DNA of 64,000 nt from Mycolicibacterium baixiangningiae (GCF_016313185.1 NZ_CP066218.1:3162001-3226000); one strand, 5' to 3'. Shown: positions 1 through 9,094, counted from the stretch's first letter. The notes: generated by a model not told the origin, from the letters alone. Made by a program: numbers and translations.

Positions 1-77
1 GCGGCAAACCGCCGAGCGGTAGCCGCCCCGACGCTCGGCCCCGCGCCGACAACAATCAGTGCGCCGGCGCTCGTCAT
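1..77 (-). CDS. SDR-family oxidoreductase, N-terminal part only
   Basis: The first 25 residues of a short-chain dehydrogenase lie on the minus strand and run off the left edge. They begin MTSAGALIVVGAGPSVGAAT, showing the first beta strand and a glycine-rich GxGPSVG dinucleotide-binding turn. The start ATG at 75-77 overlaps the stop codon of the upstream SDR gene (ATGA), so the two are translationally coupled. The substrate cannot be judged from this piece. Confidence 0.75.
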   Translation of the reverse strand, partial: MTSAGALIVVGAGPSVGAATARRFA

Positions 78-940
78 GCGGATTGTCTGTCGGTGCTGAT
101 GGTGAGTGCTTCGTTGGTGTCGATTTCTGCGCGGAGGCGGTCGAGGCGGGCGCGGATGCCGCCGAGTGCATCGGAGCCCAGTAACAGGCGTAGTGGCGGG
201 TTGGGGGAGTCGACGATGGCGGCGATGGCTGCTGCGGCTCGTGCGGGGTCGCCGGGTTGATTGCCGGAGACTGCCAGCGTGCTGTGTCGACGTTTGCCGG
301 CCGTGTCGTCGTAGTCAGGGATGCGTATTGGTGATTGCTGCATGGATGCGCCGGCCCACTGGGTGCGCATCCCGCCTGGTTCGATGATGGTGACATGTAT
401 GCCGAGGGGGGAGAGCTCGGCGGCGAGGGATTCCGAGAGACCTTCGAGAGCGAACTTGGTGGCGTGGTAGTAGCCGGTGGCCGGAAAGGCGGCGAGGCCG
501 CCGAACGAGGACACGTTGAGGATGCGGCCGCTGCGGCGTGCCCGCATGCCGGGCAGCACTGCTTTCATCATGGTGGTGACTCCGTGCACGTTGGTGTCGA
601 AGAGTTGGCGCACGGCGGCGTCCTCGCCCTCTTCGATGGCTGACAGGTATCCGTAGCCGGCGTTGTTCACCAGGAAATCGATGTGCCCGAACACGTTTCG
701 GGTCTCGGTCACTGCGGCGGCAACCGACTCTGGATCGGTGACGTCGAGCGCCAGGGGTAGTGCGCGGTCGCCGTGGGCGTGGGCCAGTGCGGTGACGGTG
801 TCGCGGTCTCGGGCGGTCACCGCCACGCGGTCGCCGCGTTGGAGGGCGTGCGTGGCTAGGGCATGGCCCAGGCCGCTGGAACAGCCGGTGATGAGCCAGA
901 CGGGTGTAGATGAATCATTCGGTGATGTCACGCCTTTCAT
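74..940 (-). CDS. SDR-family NAD(P)-dependent oxidoreductase
   Basis: Cytosolic short-chain dehydrogenase of 288 residues. The Rossmann glycine motif TGCSSGLG sits near residue 18, NNAG near residue 93, and the catalytic pair is seen as YYHATK. The C-terminal extension and the phrase GGMRTQWAG are typical of the 'classical' SDRs often labelled oxidoreductase/ketoreductase. I start it at 940 (MKGVTSPND) rather than further upstream because the extra N-terminal residues resemble no SDR. It is followed by a second SDR gene with a 4-base overlap, and a MmyB-like regulator is divergently transcribed 81 bp away and is the likely regulator. Substrate unknown. Confidence 0.88.
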   Translation of the reverse strand: MKGVTSPNDSSTPVWLITGCSSGLGHALATHALQRGDRVAVTARDRDTVTALAHAHGDRALPLALDVTDPESVAAAVTETRNVFGHIDFLVNNAGYGYLSAIEEGEDAAVRQLFDTNVHGVTTMMKAVLPGMRARRSGRILNVSSFGGLAAFPATGYYHATKFALEGLSESLAAELSPLGIHVTIIEPGGMRTQWAGASMQQSPIRIPDYDDTAGKRRHSTLAVSGNQPGDPARAAAAIAAIVDSPNPPLRLLLGSDALGGIRARLDRLRAEIDTNEALTISTDRQSA

Positions 941-1021
941 GGTGGCGAGGACCGTTTGTCGGTGCCACGCCTTGTCAGGGGTGGCACTGACAGGGCCAGC
1001 TAGGGGCGAGGCACCACTACG

Positions 1022-1855
1022 GTGGGAAAGATGGAAACAGAGGTGCATTCTCTGGGCGCATTCCTGCGCAGTCGCCGTGAGCGGGCCGATCCACGGGCGG
1101 CGGGGGTTGTTCTTGTCGGTCGTCGTCGTGTGCCCGGACTGCGTCGCGAGGAGTTGGCGACGTTGGCGGGTGTCAGCGCCACCTACTATGCCCGCCTTGA
1201 GCAGGGTCGTGACCGCAATCCCTCACCTGAGGTGCTCGACGCCATCGCCGACGCACTGCGACTCGACACCGCTGAGCGCGACCACCTGCACCGGCTGGGG
1301 TCTCCCACGTCGCGGCGCACCACCGCGGACCGCTCGGTGACCGAAACCGTTCGCCCCGGCGTGAACGAACTGCTTGCACTTTGGTCGAACCTCCCCGCCT
1401 TCGTCGTCAACGCCCGCCGAGACGTCCTCGCCTCGACTGACCTTGCGGAGCGTGTCAACCCGGGCTGGCGCCAGGGTGGCAATCTCGCCGTTTTCACCTT
1501 CCTCGACCCTCGCGCCAAGGAGACCTACCCGGACTGGGACGTGATCGCCGGTCAGGTCGTCGCCGGGCTGCGCAGCGCGTCCGCGACCTACCCCGGTGGT
1601 GACGTCGGCCGGCTCATCGAGTACCTCGCCGGCGAAGACGCCACTTTCGCCGAGCTGTGGTCCACCCATGATGTGTACGCCCGCACGATCGGTCAGAAGC
1701 GGTTCGCAGTCAAGGGATTTGGTGTTATCACGCTCCAATTCGAGGCCTTCAGCGTCGACGGGGCGCCCGGCCAGACGCTGTTCGTCTACTTCCCGTCACG
1801 GGGCAGTTCTGACGAGATCGCGTTCGCACGCCTGCAGGCGCGACCAGCTATGTGA
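1022..1855 (+). CDS. XRE-family regulator with MmyB-like ligand-binding domain
   Basis: Transcriptional regulator of 277 residues. An N-terminal helix-turn-helix (about residues 10-75) carries the diagnostic sequences RRRVPGLRREELATLAGVS and YYARLEQGRDRNPS, followed by a PAS-like MmyB ligand-binding domain (about 105-270) in which PAFVVNARRDVLA and the terminal VYFP region are conserved. GTG at 1022 is used; ATG at 1031 is an equally possible start and removes only three residues. Members of this family typically control an adjacent oxidoreductase, and here an SDR gene is divergent, so regulation of that gene is inferred. Confidence 0.88.
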   Translation: MGKMETEVHSLGAFLRSRRERADPRAAGVVLVGRRRVPGLRREELATLAGVSATYYARLEQGRDRNPSPEVLDAIADALRLDTAERDHLHRLGSPTSRRTTADRSVTETVRPGVNELLALWSNLPAFVVNARRDVLASTDLAERVNPGWRQGGNLAVFTFLDPRAKETYPDWDVIAGQVVAGLRSASATYPGGDVGRLIEYLAGEDATFAELWSTHDVYARTIGQKRFAVKGFGVITLQFEAFSVDGAPGQTLFVYFPSRGSSDEIAFARLQARPAM

Positions 1856-1909
1856 CCGCCGGTGCAGATGCACCTGCATGCTGAAGCTGAGGAATACGGG
1901 CAGATGTCG

Positions 1910-2518
1910 CTACGCGGACAACAGTCCCGCTCGTGCGGCGGTGAGGGCGATGCGTACTGCTTGGGTGAGCAGCCCGCCGTCGATGGGGTCACCCGTGGTG
2001 ACCATGGGATAGAAGAGCTGCGCGCGGATCGTGGCGAACAAGGCATTGGCGTCGGTGCCGGCTGGAAGTTCGCCGCGATCGATCGCTCGGTCGACCACGG
2101 GTGCCGCGCGCGTCGCCTGATGGTCGAAGTAATGCCGAGCCGCCTCACCTAGCTGCGCCGACCGCAGCCCGGCGGTGAGGACGATCGCTGCCAGCTCGCG
2201 TCCGACACCTCCGTTGAGTTGACCCGCTAATTCCTTACCCACCGCCAGCAGATCGGTCTCGATGCTGCCGGTGTCGGGGAGGGGGAAAGCGTCACTTCCC
2301 CAAGCCATTAGCGCATCGAGCAGAAGTTCGTCGAGTGTGGGCCACCTTCGGTACACGGTCGTCTTGTTGACACCGGCGCGGACGGCCACCGCCTCCACGC
2401 TCAACGCTGCGTACCCGCGCTCGATCAGCTCGTCTAGGACGGCGGCAAGTATCGCCTCACGAATCCGCGCGCTGCGGCCGCCTGTCCGTACGCCGTGAAC
2501 AACCTGTCGGTTCGCCAC
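1910..2518 (-). CDS. TetR/AcrR-family transcriptional regulator
   Basis: DNA-binding repressor-type protein of 202 residues. The N-terminal TetR helix-turn-helix spans about residues 18-65 with the recognition segment GVNKTTVYRRWPTLDELL. The C-terminal part (AGQLNGGVGRELAAIVLTAG and the following D-x-R-A-x-x-R-G-E-L segment) is of the TetR_C_11/16 type. It is divergent from the alpha/beta-hydrolase operon that begins at 2608, with about 90 bp between the starts, so it probably controls that operon. Its effector would be a substrate or intermediate of that pathway (inference). Confidence 0.88.
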   Translation of the reverse strand: MANRQVVHGVRTGGRSARIREAILAAVLDELIERGYAALSVEAVAVRAGVNKTTVYRRWPTLDELLLDALMAWGSDAFPLPDTGSIETDLLAVGKELAGQLNGGVGRELAAIVLTAGLRSAQLGEAARHYFDHQATRAAPVVDRAIDRGELPAGTDANALFATIRAQLFYPMVTTGDPIDGGLLTQAVRIALTAARAGLLSA

Positions 2519-2607
2519 TAATCGCCCCTAACTGTTGCGTTAAAGCGCCGGTAGTGCCACTGTCACAATATCGCAACGTGAAGTTGCTTTTGCAGAGGGG
2601 AGTGGCC

Positions 2608-3798
2608 ATGCATTTCATCTTCGACACCGACGAATCATTCTCGTTCGAGACGTTACGCGCCGTCGGTTTCACGGCCTACGGAGGAGCCGACATCGGTGAG
2701 GTCATCACCACCGCGGAACGGATCACGCCTGGCGACTGGGAGTCCTGGCACCGTGAATGGCTGGCGCTCGCCGACCGAGTCGCCGGCATCGCCGATCGAT
2801 GCGCAGCGGCCGGGCATGCGGTGAGTGCCGCCGATGCCTACCTACGCGCCTCCAACTACTACCGGACCGCCGAGTTCTTCCTTCGCGATGATCCGCGCAA
2901 CGATCCGCGCGTCGCCGACACCTCTGCCCGCGCCATTGAGACTTTCCGAAGCGCGGCTCGGATCCAAGGGCGGTGGGAACGGGTGCGCATCCCCTATGAG
3001 AGGGTCTTGCTGGAGGGTTACTACCTCAACGTCAGCGGCCACAATCCCGGACCAACTCTGTTGGCGCACGGCGGTTTTGACTCCACGGTCGAGGAGTTGT
3101 TCTACGTTCTCGGTGAGGCCGCGGGCCGGTACGGGTGGAACTGCCTGATCTTCGAGGGTCCGGGACAGGGATCAGCCCTGCGCGTGGAGCACTTGCCCTT
3201 CCGGCACGACTGGGAGGCCGTCGTGAGCCCGGTGGTGGATTTCGCCCTCACTCTGCGCGGGGTGGATGCCGATCGGCTCGCACTGGTCGGGATGAGCATG
3301 GGGGGTTACCTGGCTCCGCGCGCCGCCGCGTTCGAGCACCGGCTCGCCGCCTGCATTGCCTACGACGGCCTACTCAACTTCAACTTCGCAGCGTTGATAG
3401 AACGGCAGCAGGGCCACCATGATTCGACGCAACCGATCGCAGCGATAGACCAAATCATGGACAATCTCGCAGCAGCGCCAAGCGAGCTGCGATGGATTCT
3501 GTCGAACGCCCGGTGGGCGTTCGACGTAGCCACCGCCCAGGAACTGCTTGCCGAGGTGGCCAAGTACGACCTCACCGACGTCGCGGCGCAGATCACCTGC
3601 CCAACCCTGGTGTGCGAGGCTGAAAACGACCAGTTCTCATCGGACGGGCCGGCCAAACTCTACGAGGCGCTGCACTGCCCGAAGACATACTTGAAGTTCG
3701 CCGCCGCCGAGGGAGCCGGCGAGCACTGCTCCGAGGGCGCGCTGACGTTGGTCCATCAACGAATGTTCGACTGGCTCGACGACACCGTCCGGATTTGA
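2608..3798 (+). CDS. FrsA/DHPON-hydrolase-like alpha/beta hydrolase (copy 1)
   Basis: Alpha/beta hydrolase of 396 residues with an alpha-helical N-terminal cap region (residues 1-130) and a hydrolase core. HGGFDS (about 155) is the oxyanion region, GMSMGGYLA (near 229) the nucleophile elbow, and AENDQ and GEHC near the end supply the acid and histidine. The layout matches the family containing 2,6-dihydroxypseudooxynicotine hydrolase, which cleaves C-C bonds, and FrsA-like esterases. I start at 2608 because an AGAGGGG ribosome-binding site lies 7 bp upstream; the 18 residues before it look non-coding. It is the first gene of an operon and is followed by a clear paralogue. The exact reaction is unknown. 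Confidence 0.87.
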   Translation: MHFIFDTDESFSFETLRAVGFTAYGGADIGEVITTAERITPGDWESWHREWLALADRVAGIADRCAAAGHAVSAADAYLRASNYYRTAEFFLRDDPRNDPRVADTSARAIETFRSAARIQGRWERVRIPYERVLLEGYYLNVSGHNPGPTLLAHGGFDSTVEELFYVLGEAAGRYGWNCLIFEGPGQGSALRVEHLPFRHDWEAVVSPVVDFALTLRGVDADRLALVGMSMGGYLAPRAAAFEHRLAACIAYDGLLNFNFAALIERQQGHHDSTQPIAAIDQIMDNLAAAPSELRWILSNARWAFDVATAQELLAEVAKYDLTDVAAQITCPTLVCEAENDQFSSDGPAKLYEALHCPKTYLKFAAAEGAGEHCSEGALTLVHQRMFDWLDDTVRI

Positions 3799-3905
3799 AC
3801 AACCGCCTTTGTCACTCAGGAACTCGACGCTGCAAAAGAGCCCGAGTACCGCCACATTCCTTGCGGCCGATTGCCCTGCGCCACCGCCTACAGATGGAAA
3901 ACGTC

Positions 3906-5111
3906 ATGAAAATAGGCTTCAAAGACGACTCGTTCGCGTTCGAGTTGGTACGGAATTTAGGTTTCATCTACTACGGGGGCGCCGACCTCGGTGACATGAT
4001 GGCCACCGCCGAGCAGATCACCGAAGGTGACTTCGAAAGCTGGTACGTCAACTGGCATGCCCGCGGAGAACGGGTCGCCACCCGTGCCGGCGACTACCTG
4101 GCCGCTGGGCACGAGAACAGCGCCCGAGAGAGCTTTCTGCGGGCGTCGACCTACTTTCGAATGGCGGAGTTCTACCTTCACGGAAACCCCAGCGACCCGC
4201 GGATCCTGCAGGAGTCACGGGCGTCACGGGAGGCATACGCCAAAGCCGCAGAACTGACCGGACCAACGTGGGAACCCATCGAAATCCCCTACGAGGGTAC
4301 GACCTTGCCTGGCTACTTCTACAAGGTCGACGACTCCGACCAACCCCGACCCACCCTCATCTTTCATGGCGGTTACGACTCCAGCATCGAGGAGCTCTTC
4401 TATTACGGTGGCGCAGCGGCCATAAGGCGGGGTTACAACTGCCTGACCTTCGATGGCCCGGGTCAAGGTAGGCCCCTTCGTGAGCAGCAGCTGGTCTTTC
4501 GCCATGACTGGGAGAATGTCGTCAGCCCGGCCGTGGACTATGCCCTTTCCCGCAGGGATGTCGACGGTGATCGTCTGGCGCTCAAGGGCTTGAGTCTGGG
4601 TGGGTACCTCGCGGCACGCGCGGCGGCCTTCGAACCGAGGTTCAAGGCGGCGATCTTCTTCGACGGGGTCTACAGCCTCTACGACAGCTTGCGCGGTGTC
4701 CTGTCGTCGCATGTCCTGGATGCCTTCGATGCCGAAGATGCGTCGCGCTTCAACGAACTCGTCGGCAAGGAGATGCAAACCAACACCCAGCTGCGGTGGA
4801 CGTTCGACCAGGGGGTGTTCAGCTTCGGCTCGAACTCCTTCTACGACTTCGTCGTGTCCACACAGAAGATGATGTTGGACGGCGGTGTGGCAGAACGCAT
4901 CACGTGTCCGACTCTGGTGATGGAGGCCGACGGGGACCAGTTCTTCCGCGGGCAGCCACAACATGTCTTCTCTGCCCTGCGATCGCCCAAAGCGTTCGCT
5001 CGATTCACCGACGAGGACGGTGCTGAGAATCATTGCCAGTCTGGTGCATTGGCCTACAAGGACGAAGTGGCGTTCAACTGGCTCGACGACACCTTGCGGG
5101 GAAATCAGTAG
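3906..5111 (+). CDS. FrsA/DHPON-hydrolase-like alpha/beta hydrolase (copy 2)
   Basis: Paralogue of the preceding gene (401 residues) with the same order of elements: an N-terminal SFAFELVRNLGFIYYGGAD-type helical region, HGGYDS, GLSLGGYLAARAAAF with the nucleophilic serine, EADGDQ and ENHC near the C-terminus. The two proteins align over their whole length and probably arose by tandem duplication, then diverged in the 340-400 (3' third) substrate region. Start chosen at 3906 (MKIGFKDD) because it aligns with copy 1; ATG at 3894 is an alternative. Gap to copy 1 is about 107 bp. Two such hydrolases in a row suggests successive cleavages or two substrates (inference). Confidence 0.87.
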   Translation: MKIGFKDDSFAFELVRNLGFIYYGGADLGDMMATAEQITEGDFESWYVNWHARGERVATRAGDYLAAGHENSARESFLRASTYFRMAEFYLHGNPSDPRILQESRASREAYAKAAELTGPTWEPIEIPYEGTTLPGYFYKVDDSDQPRPTLIFHGGYDSSIEELFYYGGAAAIRRGYNCLTFDGPGQGRPLREQQLVFRHDWENVVSPAVDYALSRRDVDGDRLALKGLSLGGYLAARAAAFEPRFKAAIFFDGVYSLYDSLRGVLSSHVLDAFDAEDASRFNELVGKEMQTNTQLRWTFDQGVFSFGSNSFYDFVVSTQKMMLDGGVAERITCPTLVMEADGDQFFRGQPQHVFSALRSPKAFARFTDEDGAENHCQSGALAYKDEVAFNWLDDTLRGNQ

Positions 5112-5174
5112 AGCCGCTTCCGCATCACCCCGATGTCAAATTCCCTGAACCCCAGCCCGTTTGCGAGGAAACAC

Positions 5175-5822
5175 ATGACCGAATCAGTATCGACACTCGG
5201 CGGACGCCTGCCGTTGATCGATCCCCAGACATTGGCCGGCGATCAACGACGCCTCTATGAGACGATGCGAACGACCCTGATTCCGTGGGCTGAATCGAAC
5301 GGCTTCCGAGGAATGACCGACGACGGGCAGCTCATCGGCCCGTTCAATCCTTACCTGTACAGCACGGGCATCACCCCCGGCTTCCTGGCCTGGATGCAGG
5401 CCGACTCGGCCCACACCACGCTGGACAAGCAGACCCATGAAGTGGTCATCCTCACCGTCGGAGCGGTGTGGCAATCGCCCTACGAGATGTACGCCCATTC
5501 CGCCGTCGGGCGACACGTCGGACTTCCCGAAGCCGCCATCGAGGGACTATGCCGCGGTGAGGCACCCGACGAACTGACCCCAGGGCAACTACTGGCGCAC
5601 AAAGTCGCTCGACAACTCGTCCGCGAATACAAGGTCGACGAACAGCTCTACCGCGAAGCCGAAGGCCATTTCGGCTCCGCCACCCTGGTCGATCTGGTCT
5701 ACCTCGTCGGTTTGTATCTCCTCACCTGTGCGCTACTCAACGCCTTCGAAATTCCGAAACCTGAATCGGCGTCGTCACATCCGCGCGAAGGAGAGTTACA
5801 TGGCACCGAAGATCGTCATTGA
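5175..5822 (+). CDS. Carboxymuconolactone decarboxylase-like (AhpD-fold) protein
   Basis: Protein of 215 residues with an all-helical CMD/AhpD fold. The region HEVVILTVGAVWQSPYEMYA followed by HSAVGRHVGLP fits the conserved segment of this superfamily. The Cys-x-x-Cys pair of the peroxidase AhpD is absent, so it is closer to decarboxylase/isomerase-type members. Start at 5175 is preceded by GAGGAA with 4 bp spacing from the AAAC stretch. It lies 63 bp after the second hydrolase and its 3' end overlaps the next gene by 23 bp, so it is part of the operon. Likely acts on a ring or lactone intermediate (inference). Confidence 0.84.
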   Translation: MTESVSTLGGRLPLIDPQTLAGDQRRLYETMRTTLIPWAESNGFRGMTDDGQLIGPFNPYLYSTGITPGFLAWMQADSAHTTLDKQTHEVVILTVGAVWQSPYEMYAHSAVGRHVGLPEAAIEGLCRGEAPDELTPGQLLAHKVARQLVREYKVDEQLYREAEGHFGSATLVDLVYLVGLYLLTCALLNAFEIPKPESASSHPREGELHGTEDRH

Positions 5823-6627
5823 GCACACCACCTTTGGGATGATGGGACCCCTGGTGCACACCTCGACGACGTCAATGTCCATCCACTGCGTCATCTTCCA
5901 CATCGGTGACCGCGTGATCCTGCTCGACACGGGGTTCGGCACCCAAGAGATGCAGGACCCGCAACACCTCCTCGGCCAGGATGCGCTATTCAGGCTGGGG
6001 ATTCTCATAGACCCACGACTGACTGCCTTGCACCGTCTGCGGGTTCGCGGCATCGAAGTTGATCAGGTCACCGATATCGTGCTCACCCACCTCGACAACG
6101 ATCACGTAGGGGGACTGCACGACTTTCCCAACGCGGTCGTGCACATCGCCGCTGAAGAGCTGCAGGCCTACGACGGCACTCAGCAGCGCGGGCCGTACCA
6201 GCCATACCAGGTGTCGCATCAAACGCGTTTCAAGACCTACGGGCCGACCGAGGAACGTTGGTTCGGATTGCCTGCGCGCGGCATCGACCTGCCCGACGTC
6301 CTCGACGCGAAGCTCATTCCTCTACCGGGTCACACCGTGGGGCATTGCGGTGTTGCGTACCGGGAGAACGGCACATGGTCCTTGCACTGCGGCGACGCCT
6401 ACTTCGACCACAGCATGAATTTCCTCGCCCACCCGCCGGGACTTCCGCTGGAAATCGCCTTTCAGACCGACTTCGACAGCCGGGTGGCGACCCTGGCCAA
6501 GCTGCGCGAGCTACGCCTTACCCACTCTGCGGACATCCAGATGTTCTGCACGCACGACCAGAGCGAGTTCCTCAGCTGGACCAGAGATCGCGGTCAGCCC
6601 GACCTGCTGACTCGATATCAGCATTGA
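5800..6627 (+). CDS. MBL-fold metallo-hydrolase (AHL-lactonase-like)
   Basis: Metallo-beta-lactamase-fold hydrolase, 275 residues. Metal ligands are visible: THLDNDHVGG (H-x-D-x-D-H type) near residue 98, a later HTVGH, and GDAYF. These resemble AHL-lactonase/GumP-like members rather than beta-lactamases. A strong AAGGAGAG ribosome-binding site sits inside the end of the upstream gene and fixes the start at 5800; the genes overlap by 23 bp. In the operon context a lactone or thioester hydrolysis step is likely. Substrate not determinable from sequence. Confidence 0.86.
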   Translation: MAPKIVIEHTTFGMMGPLVHTSTTSMSIHCVIFHIGDRVILLDTGFGTQEMQDPQHLLGQDALFRLGILIDPRLTALHRLRVRGIEVDQVTDIVLTHLDNDHVGGLHDFPNAVVHIAAEELQAYDGTQQRGPYQPYQVSHQTRFKTYGPTEERWFGLPARGIDLPDVLDAKLIPLPGHTVGHCGVAYRENGTWSLHCGDAYFDHSMNFLAHPPGLPLEIAFQTDFDSRVATLAKLRELRLTHSADIQMFCTHDQSEFLSWTRDRGQPDLLTRYQH

Positions 6628-6696
6628 CGGTCAGCATGTCCCGGCTCTGGCCGTGATCCGCACCACCGTGTCGACCAACGAAAGGTAACGATAGCG

Positions 6697-7599
6697 ATGT
6701 CTGACCAAAGGATTGGGTGGCTGGGTACCGGTCGCCTGGGCACCGCAATGGCGACCAGGCTGCTGGAAGGCGGCACCACGAACCTCACCGTGTGGAACCG
6801 CACCGCGTCGAAGGCCGCGGCACTGGTGTCGACCGGCGCCCAACAGGTCGACACCATCGACGACCTGACTGGCTGTGACATCGTCTTCACCACGGTGATG
6901 TCATCCCCGGACCTGCTCGCCGTCACTCTGGGTCCCGGCGGGTTGTTGACCGGCAAGACGGCACCAAAGGTGATCGTGGACTGTTCCACCGTGTCAGAGG
7001 ACGCGGCCAAGGAGGTGCGCAACGCTGCCGCCGAACGTGGCACTGCAATGCTTTCGGCACCGGTGAGTGGCAATGCAAGCATGGTCGCGGCGGGTCGAGC
7101 AGCCATCGTCGCGTCCGGTCCGGATGAAGCCTTCGAGGCGGCTCGCGGCTATCTGGAGTCAATGGCGGTCAGCGTGGTGCACTGCGGGCCGAACGAAGAG
7201 GCCCCCCTGGTGAAGTTGTGCCACAACTTGCTGCTCGGCATGATCACCGAAGCGCTGGCTGAAGTCGTCACCCTATCCGAGAAGGGTGGCGTCGCCCCGG
7301 CGGTGTTCCTGGACTTCATCAACGGATCGGTCTTGGCGTCGACGTTCATCGGAAACAAGGGCGAAGCCATCCGGTCCCGTGACTATGCACCCACGTTCAC
7401 CTCCAAGAGCCTTCGCAAGGACTTCGACCTCGGGTTGGCCGCGGCTCGCGCCCTGGAGGTCCCGCTGCCGCTGGCGGCAGCCACCCACCATCTCATTCAG
7501 ACCGCGATCGGCTACGGGTACGGGGATGACGACTACGTGACGCTGTACGAACTCGCAGCGCGGGCAGCCGGAATCGAACGAGGGGAGCAGGGCGCATGA
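6697..7599 (+). CDS. 3-hydroxyisobutyrate-dehydrogenase-family NAD(P)-dependent oxidoreductase
   Basis: Beta-hydroxyacid dehydrogenase family member, 300 residues. The N-terminal Rossmann motif GWLGTGRLGTAMATRLL (residues 7-23), the substrate signature APVSGNASMVAAG (about 121-133) and the catalytic lysine segment EAPLVKLCHNLLLG (near 170) are all present. These enzymes oxidise or reduce beta-hydroxy or tartronate-type acids. It sits 69 bp after the MBL gene and overlaps the next gene by four bases (ATGA), so it is co-expressed with the hydrolase set. Confidence 0.9.
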   Translation: MSDQRIGWLGTGRLGTAMATRLLEGGTTNLTVWNRTASKAAALVSTGAQQVDTIDDLTGCDIVFTTVMSSPDLLAVTLGPGGLLTGKTAPKVIVDCSTVSEDAAKEVRNAAAERGTAMLSAPVSGNASMVAAGRAAIVASGPDEAFEAARGYLESMAVSVVHCGPNEEAPLVKLCHNLLLGMITEALAEVVTLSEKGGVAPAVFLDFINGSVLASTFIGNKGEAIRSRDYAPTFTSKSLRKDFDLGLAAARALEVPLPLAAATHHLIQTAIGYGYGDDDYVTLYELAARAAGIERGEQGA

Positions 7600-8246
7600 C
7601 CGTCGAGGAAGAATCGCGTGCACCGCAGGGTGGCACGGGTACCGACCATGGCGGCACTGTCGGAATCGACGACGCAGCGCGCTGCTCGGCGCCGTTGCAG
7701 CCGTCGGCGCCGTGGGCGATCAACCACGTGGGCGTGACGGTGCCCGATCTGTTCGCCGCAATCGATTGGTATGGAAAGGTATTCGGGTTCCGCTGCATCA
7801 CGGGGCCGAGGCTGCTGGAGTCCGCCGGTCACCGCGAAGCGGGTTCCTCGCTGGGCTCGAGCTTTCGACGCGCGTGGCAGGCGCATCTATTGAGCGGCAA
7901 CAGTGTTGGCATCGAACGGTTTCAATTCATCGACCCGCCGGTACGGGACCGAGACTGTGAAACGCCGATCGACTATTCCCGCCGGGGCCCATGGCACGTG
8001 TGCATGACCTACCCGGACGTGTCGGAAGCAATCCGTGTCATCGTGGCCAATGGCGGCGAGATGCTGTCGGAGCCGACAGCCTTCGTACCGGGACGTCCCT
8101 GGACCCTGGCCTACGCAGCAGATCCGTGGGGGACCGTGCTGGAGGTCATGAGCCACAGCTACGCCGAGGCCTTCTCCAACTGGCCGCAGCCCGGGCACCT
8201 AGACCCACCCACGTTCATAGAACGTTCGCAAAGCCTTTTCGACTAG
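7596..8246 (+). CDS. VOC-family (glyoxalase/dioxygenase-fold) protein
   Basis: Protein of 216 residues with a vicinal-oxygen-chelate domain beginning about residue 38 ([20 protein letters not shown]) and ending with [16 protein letters not shown], which contains a typical metal-ligand glutamate. The long central insert and [11 protein letters not shown] segment fit lactoylglutathione-lyase-like members. The start ATG overlaps the upstream stop (ATGA). It is the last intact gene of the operon; just after it the sequence turns into gene debris. Could be an epimerase, isomerase or ring-cleavage enzyme. Confidence 0.86.
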   Translation: MTVEEESRAPQGGTGTDHGGTVGIDDAARCSAPLQPSAPWAINHVGVTVPDLFAAIDWYGKVFGFRCITGPRLLESAGHREAGSSLGSSFRRAWQAHLLSGNSVGIERFQFIDPPVRDRDCETPIDYSRRGPWHVCMTYPDVSEAIRVIVANGGEMLSEPTAFVPGRPWTLAYAADPWGTVLEVMSHSYAEAFSNWPQPGHLDPPTFIERSQSLFD

Positions 8247-8763
8247 GGGTTCGGGGTCGGCTGATATGCCAACAATCGCGACTTGTCGCCCTCGAGTACG
8301 TCTCTGGGCCCCGTTCCATGGGTTTGCCGCTGTCCCCGTATCCGCGGAGGTCGGCTGCGATGACGGTGTGTCGAGCAGCGAGTTCCCGCGCGACGTCCCG
8401 CCACATGTAGTGGGTCTGGGGGAATCCGTGCAGCAGAATCACGGCTGGCCCGCTGCCGGCGACTGCGACGTTCAAGTCGACGACCTGGGGAAGCTCGCCG
8501 CGGCGGACGGCGGCCCCAATGACGGCCCTGGGGAGCCGAGCGCCGGTCGGGCCGACGGTTCGTTCGATCTCCTCGCACAACTCCGGGTCTTCGAGACCTG
8601 CTTGGAGAAGGACCAACGCCGCCTGGCTGTCCGAAGAGCGCAACGACTGCACCAGCCGTTGACAGAGCGCAAGGAGATTGCCCCGCAGATTGCCGGTATC
8701 GATCTCTTCCTGCCCGTCCCGACGCGCGGGGATAATGGAACCATAGGCGCGCGCCGCGCAAGG
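8215..8763 (-). pseudogene. Chimeric remnant: TetR C-terminal half joined to alpha/beta-hydrolase N-terminus
   Basis: Reading leftwards, about 8760-8490 encodes the second half of a TetR regulator ([14 protein letters not shown] helix, then [20 protein letters not shown] and [12 protein letters not shown]) without its DNA-binding domain; a stop lies just upstream at 8764-8766. At about 8490 the frame passes directly into an alpha/beta-hydrolase start ([20 protein letters not shown], then [13 protein letters not shown]), which stops matching after ETYS. The remaining codons overlap the 3' end of the VOC gene. Neither half could be functional; this is a deletion scar fusing two genes. Confidence 0.7.
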
Positions 8764-8858
8764 CTAGCCCTGCGAGTGCCACCCTTGGCAGGGCGTGGCG
8801 CCACCGTCCATGCGGTGGCCACCATAAACACATGACGTCACCAGCCGATGTGCGACCG

Positions 8859-8938
8859 TCCCTGATCTTCGAGGGCCCCAGACCGGATGGCATTGGGTCC
8901 GGACATCTTCCCTTCCGGCACGACTGGGAGGCGGTATG
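8859..8938 (+). pseudogene. Scrap of a third FrsA-like hydrolase gene
   Basis: About 80 bp translate to LIFEGP and then LPFRHDWEAV followed by a stop, matching a segment of the copy-1 hydrolase at 3150-3220 both in protein and in DNA (the block TTCCCTTCCGGCACGACTGG is nearly the same in both). The middle is scrambled and both flanks are lost. It is either an old partial duplication of the operon or the trace of a deleted third paralogue. Confidence 0.6.
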
Positions 8939-9094
8939 AGTCGGCAGCCCGTGGCGGGGATCTCGGCCGTCGGTTTCGTCGCTCAACCCGACTGACCGGT
9001 GGACCCGCCATCGCCGCTTCATGCCCAGTACATCGCCTCCGCCCGCGGGATACGGACCGCCGATGCCACCCACAACCAGAGGAGATCGATCCGC

